Shown here one piece after another: positions 1 to 9,187 of a stretch of DNA of 64,000 nt. The DNA comes from Mycolicibacterium tokaiense (GTDB lineage Bacteria; Actinomycetota; Actinomycetes; Mycobacteriales; Mycobacteriaceae), in assembly GCF_010725885.1 (NCBI RefSeq), contig NZ_AP022600.1, positions 2,542,001 through 2,606,000 on the forward strand, in the 5' to 3' direction. The translations under genes and the position numbers were made by a program. Every line of letters starts with the position of its first letter. Within the stretch, counting starts at the first letter, position 1. The notes below the pieces were generated by a model. The model was not told the DNA's origin and ran no database searches. It worked only from the letters and a program-made list of their open reading frames with translations.

Positions 1-14
1 GTAAACCGCCCGCA

Positions 15-62
15 GATAGCAAAATCCCCTGAAACCACGAGGTTTCAGGGGATTTTGCTATC
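15..62. terminator. Bidirectional intrinsic terminator after phoU
   Basis: A perfect 22-bp inverted repeat (15-36 and 41-62) closes on a 4-nt ACGA loop. Each arm has an A/T-rich stretch (AAAATC/GATTTT), so either strand would end in a U-rich segment. It lies 10 bp beyond the phoU stop codon and probably separates phoU from a convergent gene outside the window. Confidence 0.85.
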
Positions 63-71
63 CGGTGCGGC

Positions 72-740
72 TCAGTGCGTCGAGTACAGGTCGTTGTCGA
101 CGGGCAGTTCGCCGGTGGTCTGGAAGATCACCCGGCGGGCGATCTCGACGGCATGATCGGCGAAACGCTCGTAGAACCGGCCCAGCAGGGTCACGTCCAC
201 GGCCGCGGCCACGCCGTGGCGCCATTCACGGTCCATCAGCACGGTGAAGAGGTGCTTGTGCAGGTCGTCCATCGCGTCGTCTTCTTCACGGATGCGGGCG
301 GCCTTCTCGGGGTCGCCGGTCCGCAGCACCTCTTGGGCGCTGTGCCCGAGTTCGACCGCCACCCGGCCCATCTCGGCGAAGTAGCCGTTGACCTCTTCGG
401 GCAGCGCGTGCTGCGGGTGACGGCGGCGGGCGATCTTGGCGACGTGCAGAGCCAGTGCGCCCATCCGGTCGATGTCGGCGACGATCTGGATGGAGCCGAC
501 GATGGCGCGCAGATCACCGGCGACCGGGGCCTGCAGGGCCAGGATGTGGAAGGCGCGCTCCTCGGCCTGGGCGCTGAGTGTGGAGATCTGATCGTGGTCG
601 CTGATCACCTGCTCGGCGAGCACGAGGTCGGCCTGCAGCAGAGATTGGGTGGCTCGTTCCATCGCAACTCCGGCCAGACGGCACATCTCACCGAGTTGCG
701 CGGCCAGCGAAGCAAGCTGCTCCTGATAAGCGGTACGCAT
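72..740 (-). CDS. phoU: Phosphate-signalling regulator PhoU (PhoY2-like)
   Basis: A 222-residue all-helical protein with two PhoU repeats (roughly 10-95 and 115-205). Each carries the characteristic acidic metal-binding helix: ISDHDQ and [18 protein letters not shown] in the first, [10 protein letters not shown] and [13 protein letters not shown] in the second. PhoU proteins sit at the membrane between the Pst phosphate transporter and the sensor kinase and damp the Pho response when phosphate is plentiful; mycobacterial PhoY proteins also affect persistence. The length is normal. The gene ends at the strong hairpin at 15-62 and starts about 100 bp from the LCP gene's 3' end, in the order seen around M. 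tuberculosis phoY2. Confidence 0.95.
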   Translation of the reverse strand: MRTAYQEQLASLAAQLGEMCRLAGVAMERATQSLLQADLVLAEQVISDHDQISTLSAQAEERAFHILALQAPVAGDLRAIVGSIQIVADIDRMGALALHVAKIARRRHPQHALPEEVNGYFAEMGRVAVELGHSAQEVLRTGDPEKAARIREEDDAMDDLHKHLFTVLMDREWRHGVAAAVDVTLLGRFYERFADHAVEIARRVIFQTTGELPVDNDLYSTH

Positions 741-839
741 GTGCCAAGCCTACGACGTGCAGCTGCCAAAGGTCATGATGTGCCAGGTGAACGGCCGGTG
801 AATGGCACAAGACCCTCCGAGGGGCCGGTTTGCTAACCG

Positions 840-2876
840 CTACTCACACGTGGTGTCGGCGCCGTTGGTGACGGTGAGATCCTCGGGCAGTTCTGCCGCG
901 GCACCGGCGCCGGCGTCCTCGGTGACCTCCATGCTCACCGATGAGCCGGCAGGCTCGGGCGAGCCCACAGACATGAAGTCGGAGCCCAGCACCACGTTCA
1001 CGGTGTCACCGAGTCCGGTCACCGACTCCACCGCCGGGACACCGAGCGCCGACGCGACGGTGGCGGCGGCCTGCTCGTTGCCGGGGGAGTACATCACCGT
1101 GGTGCGGTCCAGGGCCACCGGATGATCATCCGGGGAATCGACGGTGAACCCGTACTGCTGGAATCCGGCGCTGGCCGAGGATCCCAGCCCGGTCTGGCCG
1201 GTCGAATTCGAGACGTGGACGCTGACGTCGCCCGCGTCCAGAGTCACCGCGTCGACCATCTGTGTGGAGGGTTCCGCGGGTGCCGCGGTTTCGGTGGTCG
1301 GAGCCATCGCGGCGATCTCGCTGGAGGTCACCGGGGTGGTGGTCTCATTCTGGTCGTTCTCACCGGGCAGTGGTGAGTCGTTGATGATGGCGCTGAAGAG
1401 GGCCTTGATGTCGTCGGTTCGGGGCTGCTCGTTGCCGTAGTCGTCGGCGTACCCGGTGGTGGGGACGGTGATGAAGGTGATGCGGCCGGCGGCGATGCCC
1501 TGCAGCGACTGGCCGAGGTCCACCAGGTCCTTGGTGCCGATGTTGTCGACGTAGCTGTCGGCGATGAAGGTGTTGACCACGTTGTTGAGCTTCTTGAGGG
1601 AGAAGAAGGTCTCCTTGGAGATCAGCGAGCGCAACAGCGACGACAGGAACAGCTGCTGGCGCTTGATGCGGCCGTAGTCGCCGTTGAACTCGGTCTTGAC
1701 CTGCCGGGCCCGCACGTAGTTCAACGCGGTGTCCCCGTTGACCACCTGACGGCCAGGGGTGGCCAGGACGGTGCCCAGTTCGTAGTCCTCCAGCGGGGTG
1801 GGGGAGCAGACCTCCACACCGCCGAGGGCGTCGACCATCTTCTCGAAGCCGGCGAAGTCGACGGCCATGAAACGGTTGACGGACAGCCCGGAGATCTTCT
1901 GGATCACCTTGACCAGGCACTTCGGCCCGCCATAGGCGTAGGCCGAGTTCAGCTTGGTCTCGGTGTACCAGGTGTCGGGCCCGTAGGTGCCGGTGTCCTC
2001 GTCGTAGAGCGGGCCGTACTCACCGGTCTCGGGATTCCACGGCTCGCATTCCATCGGCGTGATGGCGAGGTCACGGGGGAACGACACCGCCACCACCCGC
2101 TCGCGGTTGGCCGGGATGTTCACCAGCATCACGGTGTCCGAGCGGGTGCCGCCGGCGTCCTCGGTGGTACCCGCGCCCATCTCACCGTTGACGCCGAAGC
2201 GGCTGTCGGTGCCGACGATCAGGAAGTTCTCGTCGCCGAACTGCGCATTGGGGTCCACGATGTCGCGGGAGTCGAGATCAAGCGCAGCGACGTTGTTGAG
2301 GTTGTTGTTCTTGGTCGAGTTCCACTGCCAGGCCGCGCCGGTGACCACCAGCGCCATGATGGCGACGAGGGCAGCGGCGACGCGGCCCGCCACCAGCGCG
2401 GCGCGGCGACGGCGTTTCGGGGGTGCGGCGGATGCGTCGTCCGGCAGCGCGAGGTCGGTCCCCGCCCGCAGGGCGGGCAGGCGGTCGTCGTCGGAGATCA
2501 CGGGCAGCACCGCGGTCTGCTCGGCGGAATCGAGGTCGGGGATCTCCGAGGCGTACGCCGACATGGTCGGTGCGGTCGGGGGGGCGGCGCCGGCGTCAGC
2601 GGGCTGTTCGGACGGGGTGTGGGCGCGCTGGAGCGCGGCGGGGACGTCGCCGGTCAGTTTGGCGAAGAGGTCTGCGACGGTGACAGCACCCGGGGGCACG
2701 TCACGGGAATCATCGTCACCGGAATCATCGTCTGGTTCGTCGGGCAGCGGATCAGCTGCGCGCTCCCACGGCGCGGCGGCTGGCGTCGGCTGCGACGATC
2801 GGGTAAGCCACTCATTGTCCCCGTCAGGCTCGCTGGCGCGGTGCTGGCCAGGAGTGGCGTTGTCGCCGTCACTCAT
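840..2876 (-). CDS. LytR-CpsA-Psr (LCP) family cell-envelope protein
   Basis: A 678-residue protein. A long acidic, proline-rich cytoplasmic N-terminus (1-150) is followed by a basic stop (KRRRRRAALV) and one membrane helix near 160-182. The extracellular LCP domain (about 215-430) has the LIVGTDSR strand, RSDTVMLV and SFPRDLAI motifs with the conserved Asp/Arg residues that bind polyprenyl pyrophosphate. A LytR_C domain near 560-640 (VSVHVSNSTGQTGLGSSA) follows. LCP enzymes attach glycopolymers to peptidoglycan, in mycobacteria arabinogalactan. The same kind of protein follows phoY2 in M. tuberculosis (Rv0822c). The long disordered N-terminus could be a phosphorylation target, which is inference only. 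Confidence 0.92.
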   Translation of the reverse strand: MSDGDNATPGQHRASEPDGDNEWLTRSSQPTPAAAPWERAADPLPDEPDDDSGDDDSRDVPPGAVTVADLFAKLTGDVPAALQRAHTPSEQPADAGAAPPTAPTMSAYASEIPDLDSAEQTAVLPVISDDDRLPALRAGTDLALPDDASAAPPKRRRRAALVAGRVAAALVAIMALVVTGAAWQWNSTKNNNLNNVAALDLDSRDIVDPNAQFGDENFLIVGTDSRFGVNGEMGAGTTEDAGGTRSDTVMLVNIPANRERVVAVSFPRDLAITPMECEPWNPETGEYGPLYDEDTGTYGPDTWYTETKLNSAYAYGGPKCLVKVIQKISGLSVNRFMAVDFAGFEKMVDALGGVEVCSPTPLEDYELGTVLATPGRQVVNGDTALNYVRARQVKTEFNGDYGRIKRQQLFLSSLLRSLISKETFFSLKKLNNVVNTFIADSYVDNIGTKDLVDLGQSLQGIAAGRITFITVPTTGYADDYGNEQPRTDDIKALFSAIINDSPLPGENDQNETTTPVTSSEIAAMAPTTETAAPAEPSTQMVDAVTLDAGDVSVHVSNSTGQTGLGSSASAGFQQYGFTVDSPDDHPVALDRTTVMYSPGNEQAAATVASALGVPAVESVTGLGDTVNVVLGSDFMSVGSPEPAGSSVSMEVTEDAGAGAAAELPEDLTVTNGADTTCE

Positions 2877-3067
2877 GTCCGCATCCGGCCTCCGACTCCG
2901 ACGACTGTTCCGTGCCCGGGTTCGGGCCGACGCGAGGCACGGCGCTGTGTCGCGTCAAAGGTTCCCTAGTCTTTAGCAGCACACAAGGCATCTCCGCCAC
3001 CCGAGCGGGGGAACGCTCACATGTTACTGACGCAAGCTGAGAAGACTCGTGTCGAATGAGTCTCGAT

Positions 3068-4240
3068 TCAGCCTCCGGAATGCATGGCATCGGCCCCGGC
3101 GGGCACCGTGCAGTCATCGGGGTCGTCGAGCCAGCCCTCGGGCAGCGTGACCGAACCCGGTGAGCCCTGCCGGCCGCGTGGACCTTCGGCCGCCGGGGGG
3201 AACGGCACGTCGGCGTCCAGTCCCGACAGCAGGGTGTCCAGTTCGGCACGGGTCTTGACCAGCGCCAGGGCGCGACGGAGATCGGAACCGACCGGGAAGC
3301 CGTGCAGATACCAGGCCACGTGCTTGCGGATGTCGCGCATGCCCTTGTCTTCGCCGAAGTGCTCGGACAGCAGCTCCCCGTGGCGCCGGATGATGTCGGC
3401 GACCTCGCCGAGCGTGGGTGGTGTCGGGATCGGGGTGCCCGCGAAGGCCGCGGACAGCTCGGCGAACAGCCAGGGTCTGCCGAGGCATCCCCGGCCGATC
3501 ACCACGCCGTCGCAGCCCGTTTCGTCCATCATGCGCACGGCGTCCTCGGCGTAGAAGATGTCGCCGTTGCCCAGCACCGGAATGCCGCTCACGTGCTCCT
3601 TGAGCCGGGCGATCTGCGACCAGTCCGCGCTGCCGGAGTATCGCTGCGACGCGGTGCGGGCGTGCAGTGCCACCGCGGCGGCGCCCTCGGCGGCGGCGAT
3701 GCGGCCCGCGTCGAGGTGGGTGTGGTGCTCGTCGTCGATGCCGATGCGGAACTTCACGGTGACGGGGACGTCCGTGCCCTCGGTGGCCTTGACGGCAGCG
3801 GCCACGATCTGGCCGAAGAGCCGTCGTTTGTAGGGCAGGGCCGCGCCCCCGCCGCGGCGCGTGACCTTGGGCACCGGGCAACCGAAGTTCATGTCGATGT
3901 GGTCGGCGAGGTTCTCCTGCACCACCATGCGGGCCGCTTCGTAGGTGTAGTGGGGGTCCACGGTGTAGAGCTGCAGCGAGCGCGGTGATTCCTGCGGCGC
4001 GAACGTCGTCATGTGCATGGTGACGGGGTGGCGCTCGTACAGGGCGCGGGCGGTGACCATCTCGCAGACGTACAGTCCGCTGACGGTGCCCATGCGGGCG
4101 AGTTCCAGTTCGCGGCACAGGGTGCGGAACGCGACGTTCGTCACGCCGGCCATCGGCGCCAGTACGACGGGGGACGGCAATGCGAAGGGCCCGATCCGCA
4201 GTGCAGCGGATCGGGCCGATTCGGTGGTTACCGCTGTCAC
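3068..4240 (-). CDS. dusB: tRNA-dihydrouridine synthase, DusB/NifR3 family
   Basis: A 390-residue FMN-dependent TIM-barrel enzyme that reduces uridine to dihydrouridine in the tRNA D-loop. Visible motifs are the FMN-binding APMAGVTN (about 29-36), the catalytic cysteine in NFGCPVPKVTRRGGGAAL (about 117-134), LHARTASQRYSG, LGNGDIF and the phosphate-binding GRGCLGRPWLF. The start is GTG at 4240, whose GTGA overlaps the desA1 stop codon, so the two are translationally coupled. The C-terminal 40 residues beyond the helical tRNA-binding domain are Pro/Gly-rich and not conserved in enteric homologues. Called Rv0823c-like by synteny. Confidence 0.93.
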   Translation of the reverse strand: MTAVTTESARSAALRIGPFALPSPVVLAPMAGVTNVAFRTLCRELELARMGTVSGLYVCEMVTARALYERHPVTMHMTTFAPQESPRSLQLYTVDPHYTYEAARMVVQENLADHIDMNFGCPVPKVTRRGGGAALPYKRRLFGQIVAAAVKATEGTDVPVTVKFRIGIDDEHHTHLDAGRIAAAEGAAAVALHARTASQRYSGSADWSQIARLKEHVSGIPVLGNGDIFYAEDAVRMMDETGCDGVVIGRGCLGRPWLFAELSAAFAGTPIPTPPTLGEVADIIRRHGELLSEHFGEDKGMRDIRKHVAWYLHGFPVGSDLRRALALVKTRAELDTLLSGLDADVPFPPAAEGPRGRQGSPGSVTLPEGWLDDPDDCTVPAGADAMHSGG

Positions 4241-5241
4241 GCCGTCGACGCGGTCGTGACCAGGAGGTTCTTCATGGCCTTCTTCTCGGCGACCTGACGC
4301 TCGCGCTCGAGGCGGCGGTGCTTGGCCACCTCGAACTTGTCGCAGGCGTCTTCGAGTTCTTCGATCAACTTGCCGAGGTCGTCGCGCAGGGCGGCGGCTT
4401 CGCCGGTGAAGTCCTCACGTTCGAAGATGCGCCACTTCTTGAGGATCGGCATCACCACGTCGTCGAGGTGGATCCGCGGGTCGTACACCCCGCCGACGGC
4501 GATGATGACGGCCTTGCGACGGAACGCCGGCACGGTGTATCCGGGCATCTTGAAGTTGCGCAGCACCCGGTGCAGCGATGTCATCGCCTGGTTGGGGGCG
4601 ATGTCCAGGCCGGCGGCCGAGACGTCGCGGTAGAAGATCATGTGCAGGTTCTCGTCAGCGGAGACACGCGCCAGCAGCTGATCGGCAATCGGGTCGTTGC
4701 ATTCCTTGCCGGTGTTGCGGTGCGACACGCGGGTCGCGAGCTCCTGGAAGGACACGTACATCACCGAGTCGAACAGGCTCTCGGCGAAGAGGTCGCCCTG
4801 CTGGTTCTGGCCGGGCGAGAAGCCGCGGGTGACCTGCTCCATGCGGGTGATCTCGAGGTCCACCGGATCGATGGCGCGGGTCACCACCAGGTAGTCGCGC
4901 AGGGCGATGCCGTGCCTGTTCTCTTCGGCCGTCCACCGGTTGACCCAGTAGCCCCAGGGGCCGTCCATGCTGAAGTTCATCGCGATCTCGCGGTGGTACG
5001 ACGGCAGGTTGTCCTCGGTCAGGAGATTCTGGACCATCGCGGTCTGCGCGACTTCGGAGAGCTTCGACTGGCCGGGCTCCCAGTCCTGGCCGCCGAGGGC
5101 ATACCAGTTCTTGCCTTCTTGCCACGGGATGTAGTCGTGCGGATTCCAGTCCTTGCGCATGGCCATGTGCCGGTTGATCTTCTGTTCGACCACGGGCTCG
5201 AGCTCATGAAGAAGTTGCAGGTCGGTCAGGTCTTGCGACAT
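4237..5241 (-). CDS. desA1: Stearoyl/acyl-[ACP] desaturase DesA1
   Basis: A 334-residue soluble di-iron acyl-ACP desaturase. The two carboxylate/histidine iron motifs are present as EENRHG and DENLH, and the sequence closely follows M. tuberculosis DesA1 from its first residues (LTDLQLLHELEPVVE). DesA1 introduces double bonds into the acyl chains used for mycolic acids. The frame stays open upstream to 5340, but ATG 5241 was chosen because CGGAGGACGC precedes it and homology begins there. The C-terminus is a lysine/glutamate-rich helix. A divergent TetR gene lies upstream and could control it through the GTAC half-site pair near 5289. Confidence 0.94.
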   Translation of the reverse strand: MSQDLTDLQLLHELEPVVEQKINRHMAMRKDWNPHDYIPWQEGKNWYALGGQDWEPGQSKLSEVAQTAMVQNLLTEDNLPSYHREIAMNFSMDGPWGYWVNRWTAEENRHGIALRDYLVVTRAIDPVDLEITRMEQVTRGFSPGQNQQGDLFAESLFDSVMYVSFQELATRVSHRNTGKECNDPIADQLLARVSADENLHMIFYRDVSAAGLDIAPNQAMTSLHRVLRNFKMPGYTVPAFRRKAVIIAVGGVYDPRIHLDDVVMPILKKWRIFEREDFTGEAAALRDDLGKLIEELEDACDKFEVAKHRRLERERQVAEKKAMKNLLVTTASTA

Positions 5242-5288
5242 GCGTCCTCCGGTTATCTGTACCTGTTGGTTGCAGTCAATATATCTGT

Positions 5289-5300
5289 GTACCTCAGTAC
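5289..5300. promoter_or_regulatory. Possible operator in the desA1 leader
   Basis: GTAC-CTCA-GTAC, two self-complementary half sites, lies about 50 bp upstream of the desA1 start and about 100 bp from the end of the TetR-family gene. The symmetry suits a dimeric repressor, but the site is short and could be chance. Confidence 0.3.
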
Positions 5301-5398
5301 CATTCAAGTTCCCCCCGTCGGTGTGTCCAGAACTCCACACACCTGTGACGTGTGACCGCAGACATGCGGATACCCCGTCGAGCCGATTCTGAAATTCG

Positions 5399-5980
5399 TC
5401 AGACCGCGGCGCGGCTCATGATGGTGTCGACGCAGAAGTCGATGAACTGCTGCCTGGTGGCCCCCAGTCGCCGCTCCAGGTATGCAGTGAACAGCGCACT
5501 CAAGCCGCCGATCAGGCTGGTGGCCTCCATGTGCGCCACCACCGGGTCGGTGATGGTGGTCAGCTTGCGCTGCAGCAGGTCGATGAAGGTGGGCATCCAC
5601 TCCGCACCCGAGCGGGCCAGCACCGGCTCCACTTCGGGGGCCAAAAGCAGCACCCGGCCTCGTACGGGGTCGTCGACCATGAGGGCCACGAACCGCTCGA
5701 CCGCCTCGCGGGGGGTGGAAGCCGAGACCAGGGTGGCCATCGCCTTGGTGCACACCGCGTCGTACACGGCCCGGACGAACTCGTCGCGGTCGGCGAAGCT
5801 CTCGTAGAAGTAGCGCTCGGTGAGGTTGGCGCGGCGGCACACCGCCCGGACGGTCAGCGCGGGGCCGCCTTCCCCGCCGAGCAGGTCGATGCCGGCGTCC
5901 ACCAAATCGTCTCGCCTGCGGGCCTGGCGATCCTCCAGTGGAACACCGGACCAACGGCCACGGCTTTGACCGGACGTCAC
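5399..5980 (-). CDS. TetR-family transcriptional regulator
   Basis: A 193-residue regulator. The N-terminal HTH (LVDAGIDLLGGEG, TVRAVCRRANLTERYFYESF) is a standard TetR DNA-binding fold and is followed by a helical ligand-binding domain. GTG at 5980 is preferred over the upstream ATG at 6028 because TAGGAGCGAA sits directly before it and the longer form would run into the divergent oxygenase gene. It lies between desA1 and the MpaB-like gene, the position of Rv0825c in M. tuberculosis. Likely targets are desA1 and/or the divergent gene; the ligand is unknown. Confidence 0.88.
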   Translation of the reverse strand: MTSGQSRGRWSGVPLEDRQARRRDDLVDAGIDLLGGEGGPALTVRAVCRRANLTERYFYESFADRDEFVRAVYDAVCTKAMATLVSASTPREAVERFVALMVDDPVRGRVLLLAPEVEPVLARSGAEWMPTFIDLLQRKLTTITDPVVAHMEATSLIGGLSALFTAYLERRLGATRQQFIDFCVDTIMSRAAV

Positions 5981-6016
5981 TTCGCTCCTAAACTTCTGAC
6001 AACGTGGGTAGTCACT

Positions 6017-7054
6017 ATGCTCGACCAACGACGGGACATTTCATTGGTGACTCAAGATACTTCCGGGGCGTCATCACCTGCCAGTAGCGCACCGGCCGCG
6101 GGCTGTCCGGTCTCCGCCGCGGGATACGACGCACCACCGCAGCCGCTGGGACCCGACAGCCTCACCTGGCAGTACTTCGGAGACTGGCGGGGGATGCTGC
6201 AGGGGCCCTGGGCAGGCTCGATGCAGAACATGCACCCGCAGCTGGGCGCAGCCGTGGAGCAGCATTCGATCTTCTTCACCGAACGGTGGCCACGGCTGCT
6301 GCGCTCGCTGTATCCCATCGGGGGTGTGGTGTTCGACGGCGACCGTGCCCCGGCCACCGGCGCCGAGGTCCGCGACTATCACATCGGCATCAAGGGCACC
6401 GACGCCCAGGGCCGGCGGTACTCGGCGCTGAACCCCGACGTCTTCTACTGGGCGCACTCCACCTTCTTCGTGGGTACCCTGATCGTCGCCGAGCGATTGT
6501 GCTGGCGCGGCATCACCGACGCGCAGCGGCGGCAGCTCTTCGAGGAACACAAGCAGTGGTACCGGATGTACGGCATGAGCATGCGCCCGGTGCCGCAGAC
6601 CTGGGAGGACTTCCAGGCCTACTGGGAGCACATGACCACCGAAGTGCTGGAGAACAACTGGGCCGCCCGTGAGGTGCTGAACCTCGACGACCTGCCCAAG
6701 CCGCCGTTCGCCGCGTGGATGCCGAACTGGGTGTGGGCCGTGGCGCGCCGGTTCTTCGTCAAGCCCTTCTTCGTCTGGTTCACCACCGGCCTCTACGACC
6801 CGGCCGTGCGCACGCTGATGGGCTACAGCTGGTCGGCCCGTGACGAATGGGTGCACCGCCGCCTCGGCAAGCTGATCGGCCTGGTGTTCGAGGTGGTGCC
6901 CAAGCGGTATCGCATGCACCCCCGGGCCCGCTCGGCCTGGGACCGCGTGACCGGCCGGCTGCCCGCCGACGCCCCGTTGGTGCACACGCCCGCACGCAAC
7001 CTGCCGCCGGTCGGACACCGCGACAACGGCATGCATTACAGCCCCGACGTCTGA
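6017..7054 (+). CDS. MpaB-family oxygenase-like protein (DUF2236)
   Basis: A 345-residue protein of the oxygenase MpaB/DUF2236 family (Rv0826-like). The family is helical and related to latex-clearing protein, and many members are predicted to bind haem through a histidine. Visible family features are DYHIGIKGTDAQGRRYSALN, YWAHSTFFVGT with its histidine, and EEHKQWYRMYGMSMRPVP. The first 35 residues are low-complexity Ser/Ala/Pro, so GTG at 6047 is an alternative start; ATG 6017 has a weak GTGGG upstream. It is divergent from the TetR gene. The substrate is unknown. Confidence 0.85.
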   Translation: MLDQRRDISLVTQDTSGASSPASSAPAAGCPVSAAGYDAPPQPLGPDSLTWQYFGDWRGMLQGPWAGSMQNMHPQLGAAVEQHSIFFTERWPRLLRSLYPIGGVVFDGDRAPATGAEVRDYHIGIKGTDAQGRRYSALNPDVFYWAHSTFFVGTLIVAERLCWRGITDAQRRQLFEEHKQWYRMYGMSMRPVPQTWEDFQAYWEHMTTEVLENNWAAREVLNLDDLPKPPFAAWMPNWVWAVARRFFVKPFFVWFTTGLYDPAVRTLMGYSWSARDEWVHRRLGKLIGLVFEVVPKRYRMHPRARSAWDRVTGRLPADAPLVHTPARNLPPVGHRDNGMHYSPDV

Positions 7055-7121
7055 CGGCGCGTTGCCCGGGTCCGGCCCCCGGACCGTGATTCGATGGGCG
7101 TACCTGCGAAAGGTGGCGCCC

Positions 7122-7241
7122 ATGTCCGCGATGGTCACAGCCTGGCTGGTCGGCCCGCCGCTGGCCGTCGGGTACGGGCTGCTGATGCTGCGCGGGACCT
7201 CGTGGGTGGCGCAGGCGTGGGAACGCCGGCACCCGCACTGA
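7122..7241 (+). CDS. Small single-span membrane peptide (hypothetical)
   Basis: A 39-residue reading frame beginning ATG TCC GCG with AAAGGTGG about 6 nt upstream. It encodes one hydrophobic segment (WLVGPPLAVGYGLLMLRG) followed by a basic tail ending RRHPH. It fills the gap between the MpaB-like gene and the kinase gene and ends 41 bp before the kinase start. There is no recognised family. Support is the ribosome-binding site, codon-like composition and position only. Confidence 0.4.
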   Translation: MSAMVTAWLVGPPLAVGYGLLMLRGTSWVAQAWERRHPH

Positions 7242-7282
7242 CCGTCTGGGGGCCCGCCGGCCCGACCGGCTACGGTGGATCC

Positions 7283-8365
7283 ATGTATGCCCCCGAGCTG
7301 CTCGGCGGCCGCTACGAGCTGAGGGGCATCCTCGGCCGCGGAGGCATGGCCGAGGTGCGGGAAGGCTGGGACGTCCAGACCGGCCAACCGGTGGCGATCA
7401 AGCTGCTGTATCCCGGCTACAACTCACACCCGGACTATCTGCGCCGGTTCTGGGTGGAGGCGCAGTCCGCGGCGGCGCTGCGGCACCCCAACATCGTCAC
7501 CGTCTACGGCAGCGGCGAGCACCACGGCACCCCGTTCATCGTCATGGAGCGGTTGCCCGGCCGCAGCCTGGCGGACCTGATCGCCCAGGGCCCGGTGCCG
7601 CCGGACTATGTGCGGACCATGCTCGACGAGGTACTCAAGGCGCTCGGCACCGCCCACGCCATGGGCATCCTGCACCGCGACATCAAGCCTGCCAACATCC
7701 TGTTCTCAGCCGGCGGGACGGCCCAGGTGGCCGACTTCGGTCTGGCCAAAGGGCCGGACACGCACCGCACCGAGACCGGTCAGATCATGGGCACCATGGC
7801 TTATATGAGTCCCGAGCGCCTGGCCGGGCGCGACGCCACGGCGGGCGACGACCTCTACGCCGTGGGCGTGGTGGGCTACGAGGCACTGACCGGCCGGCGG
7901 GCCTTCCCCGAGGAGAACCTGGTGGCGCTCGCGCAGGCCATCACCGAGAACCCGCCGCCGCCGGTGTCGGTGCTGCGACCCGACATCGATCCGCAGCTGT
8001 CCGCGTTCGTGGACCGTGCCATGGCCCGCGAGGAGTCGCTGCGGTTCCAGGACGCCGAGATCATGCGCGCGGAACTCAACAACGTCGACGGCGAGCCGAT
8101 CACCGGTCCGATCCCGATCGTGCGCCCGGCGCCCGTCATGACGCCGGTGTCGCCGATGGCCGTGCCGATGCCGATGTCCGGTCCGCCGCAGCGCACCCGG
8201 CGCTCCGGGCGGTCGGTGCTGCTGCTGGCGTTCGTGGTGTCGTTCCTGGTGGCCCTGATCGTGGGGGCGGCCGCATTCGTCCTCGGCGCGGTGACTCAGC
8301 GTTCGGAGGACGGCGCGATGGCACTCACGACCTCACACGTTGTGCCGTCAATTCCACTGCCGTAG
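7283..8365 (+). CDS. Membrane-anchored Ser/Thr protein kinase (Pkn family)
   Basis: A 360-residue Hanks-type kinase. The glycine loop GRGGMAEV is at about 18-25, the ATP lysine in VAIKLL near 43, the catalytic [10 protein letters not shown] near 132, DFGLAK near 150 and the APE-equivalent MSPERLAG after the activation loop. A Pro/Met-rich juxtamembrane linker leads to one transmembrane helix (about 312-337) and only a short outside tail of about 20 residues, so there is no PASTA or other sensor domain. ATG 7283 was chosen because the kinase domain starts at once. The last 41 bp overlap the convergent DNA methyltransferase gene. Confidence 0.92.
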   Translation: MYAPELLGGRYELRGILGRGGMAEVREGWDVQTGQPVAIKLLYPGYNSHPDYLRRFWVEAQSAAALRHPNIVTVYGSGEHHGTPFIVMERLPGRSLADLIAQGPVPPDYVRTMLDEVLKALGTAHAMGILHRDIKPANILFSAGGTAQVADFGLAKGPDTHRTETGQIMGTMAYMSPERLAGRDATAGDDLYAVGVVGYEALTGRRAFPEENLVALAQAITENPPPPVSVLRPDIDPQLSAFVDRAMAREESLRFQDAEIMRAELNNVDGEPITGPIPIVRPAPVMTPVSPMAVPMPMSGPPQRTRRSGRSVLLLAFVVSFLVALIVGAAAFVLGAVTQRSEDGAMALTTSHVVPSIPLP

Positions 8366-9182
8366 CGGAGATGTCGATCCCCAGCCACGACCGCCCCAGC
8401 TCCCGGGCGGCCACCAGGGTGGTGCCGCTGCCGCAGTAGGGGTCCAGGACCAGATCGCCGGGGTTGCTCGACACGGTGACGATGCGGCGCAGCAGGGCCA
8501 GCGGTTTCTGCGTCGGATAACCCAGAGCCTCGGCCTGATTGCCGCGCAGCGCATCGATGGACCAGACATCGCGCAGGCCCACCATGGTGTAGTAGCGCGA
8601 GTCCGGTGCCGGCTCCCGGTGGATCTCGACGTTCTTGAACCCATAGCGGTGGGTCAGGTAGGACTTCTCTTTGCCTGCGTTGAAGGTATGTGCGGCAACA
8701 TCTTTGACGTAGAGCAGCAACACGTCGTGTTTGCGGCCGAACCACCTTTTACCGGCACCGCCGGTGCGGTAACTCCACACGATCTCGTTGAGGAAGCCAC
8801 CGGCGTCCTCGGCGAAGAGCGTATCGAGGGCCACCTTGGCGTAGTGGCTCATGGTCGGATCGCAGTGCAGATACAGCGATCCCGTGCGCGCCAGCACCCG
8901 GTGCAGTTCCACCAGGCGGGGGACCAGGTGCACCAGGTAGGCCAGCTGTGGGCCCGGTCCCAAGAGCGTGTACATCACCTCGAGCACCTGGGCGGGGCGG
9001 TGGGCGGCAGCGGCGACGGTGTCGGTATACGCCGCCGGGTCCCAGCGCCAGGTGTCGGCGAAGGTCGCGTAGTCCCGGTTGGAGTTGAACGGTGGGTCGG
9101 CGTAGATCAGGTCCACCGACGCATCGGCGACCTCGGCGCGCAGGATGTCGAGGTTGTCGCCGTGGAGCAGCCGGTCGGGCAG
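8325..9182 (-). CDS. Orphan DNA methyltransferase, beta class (N6-A or N4-C)
   Basis: An approximately 285-residue enzyme that transfers a methyl group from S-adenosylmethionine to DNA. The catalytic motif IV (DLIYADPPFNSN) comes before the SAM-binding motif I (DPYCGSGTT), the permuted order of the beta class. Homology begins at DRLLHGDNLDILR, immediately after the upstream DUF732 stop codon. No ATG, GTG or TTG exists in frame there; the farther in-frame ATG (9605) would mean translating antisense-like sequence across the whole DUF732 gene. A CTG at 9182, possibly coupled to that stop, is the best guess, so the start is uncertain. No restriction enzyme is adjacent. Confidence 0.8.
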   Translation of the reverse strand: MPDRLLHGDNLDILRAEVADASVDLIYADPPFNSNRDYATFADTWRWDPAAYTDTVAAAAHRPAQVLEVMYTLLGPGPQLAYLVHLVPRLVELHRVLARTGSLYLHCDPTMSHYAKVALDTLFAEDAGGFLNEIVWSYRTGGAGKRWFGRKHDVLLLYVKDVAAHTFNAGKEKSYLTHRYGFKNVEIHREPAPDSRYYTMVGLRDVWSIDALRGNQAEALGYPTQKPLALLRRIVTVSSNPGDLVLDPYCGSGTTLVAARELGRSWLGIDISATAVELTAQRVRS

Positions 9183-9187
9183 CGGCG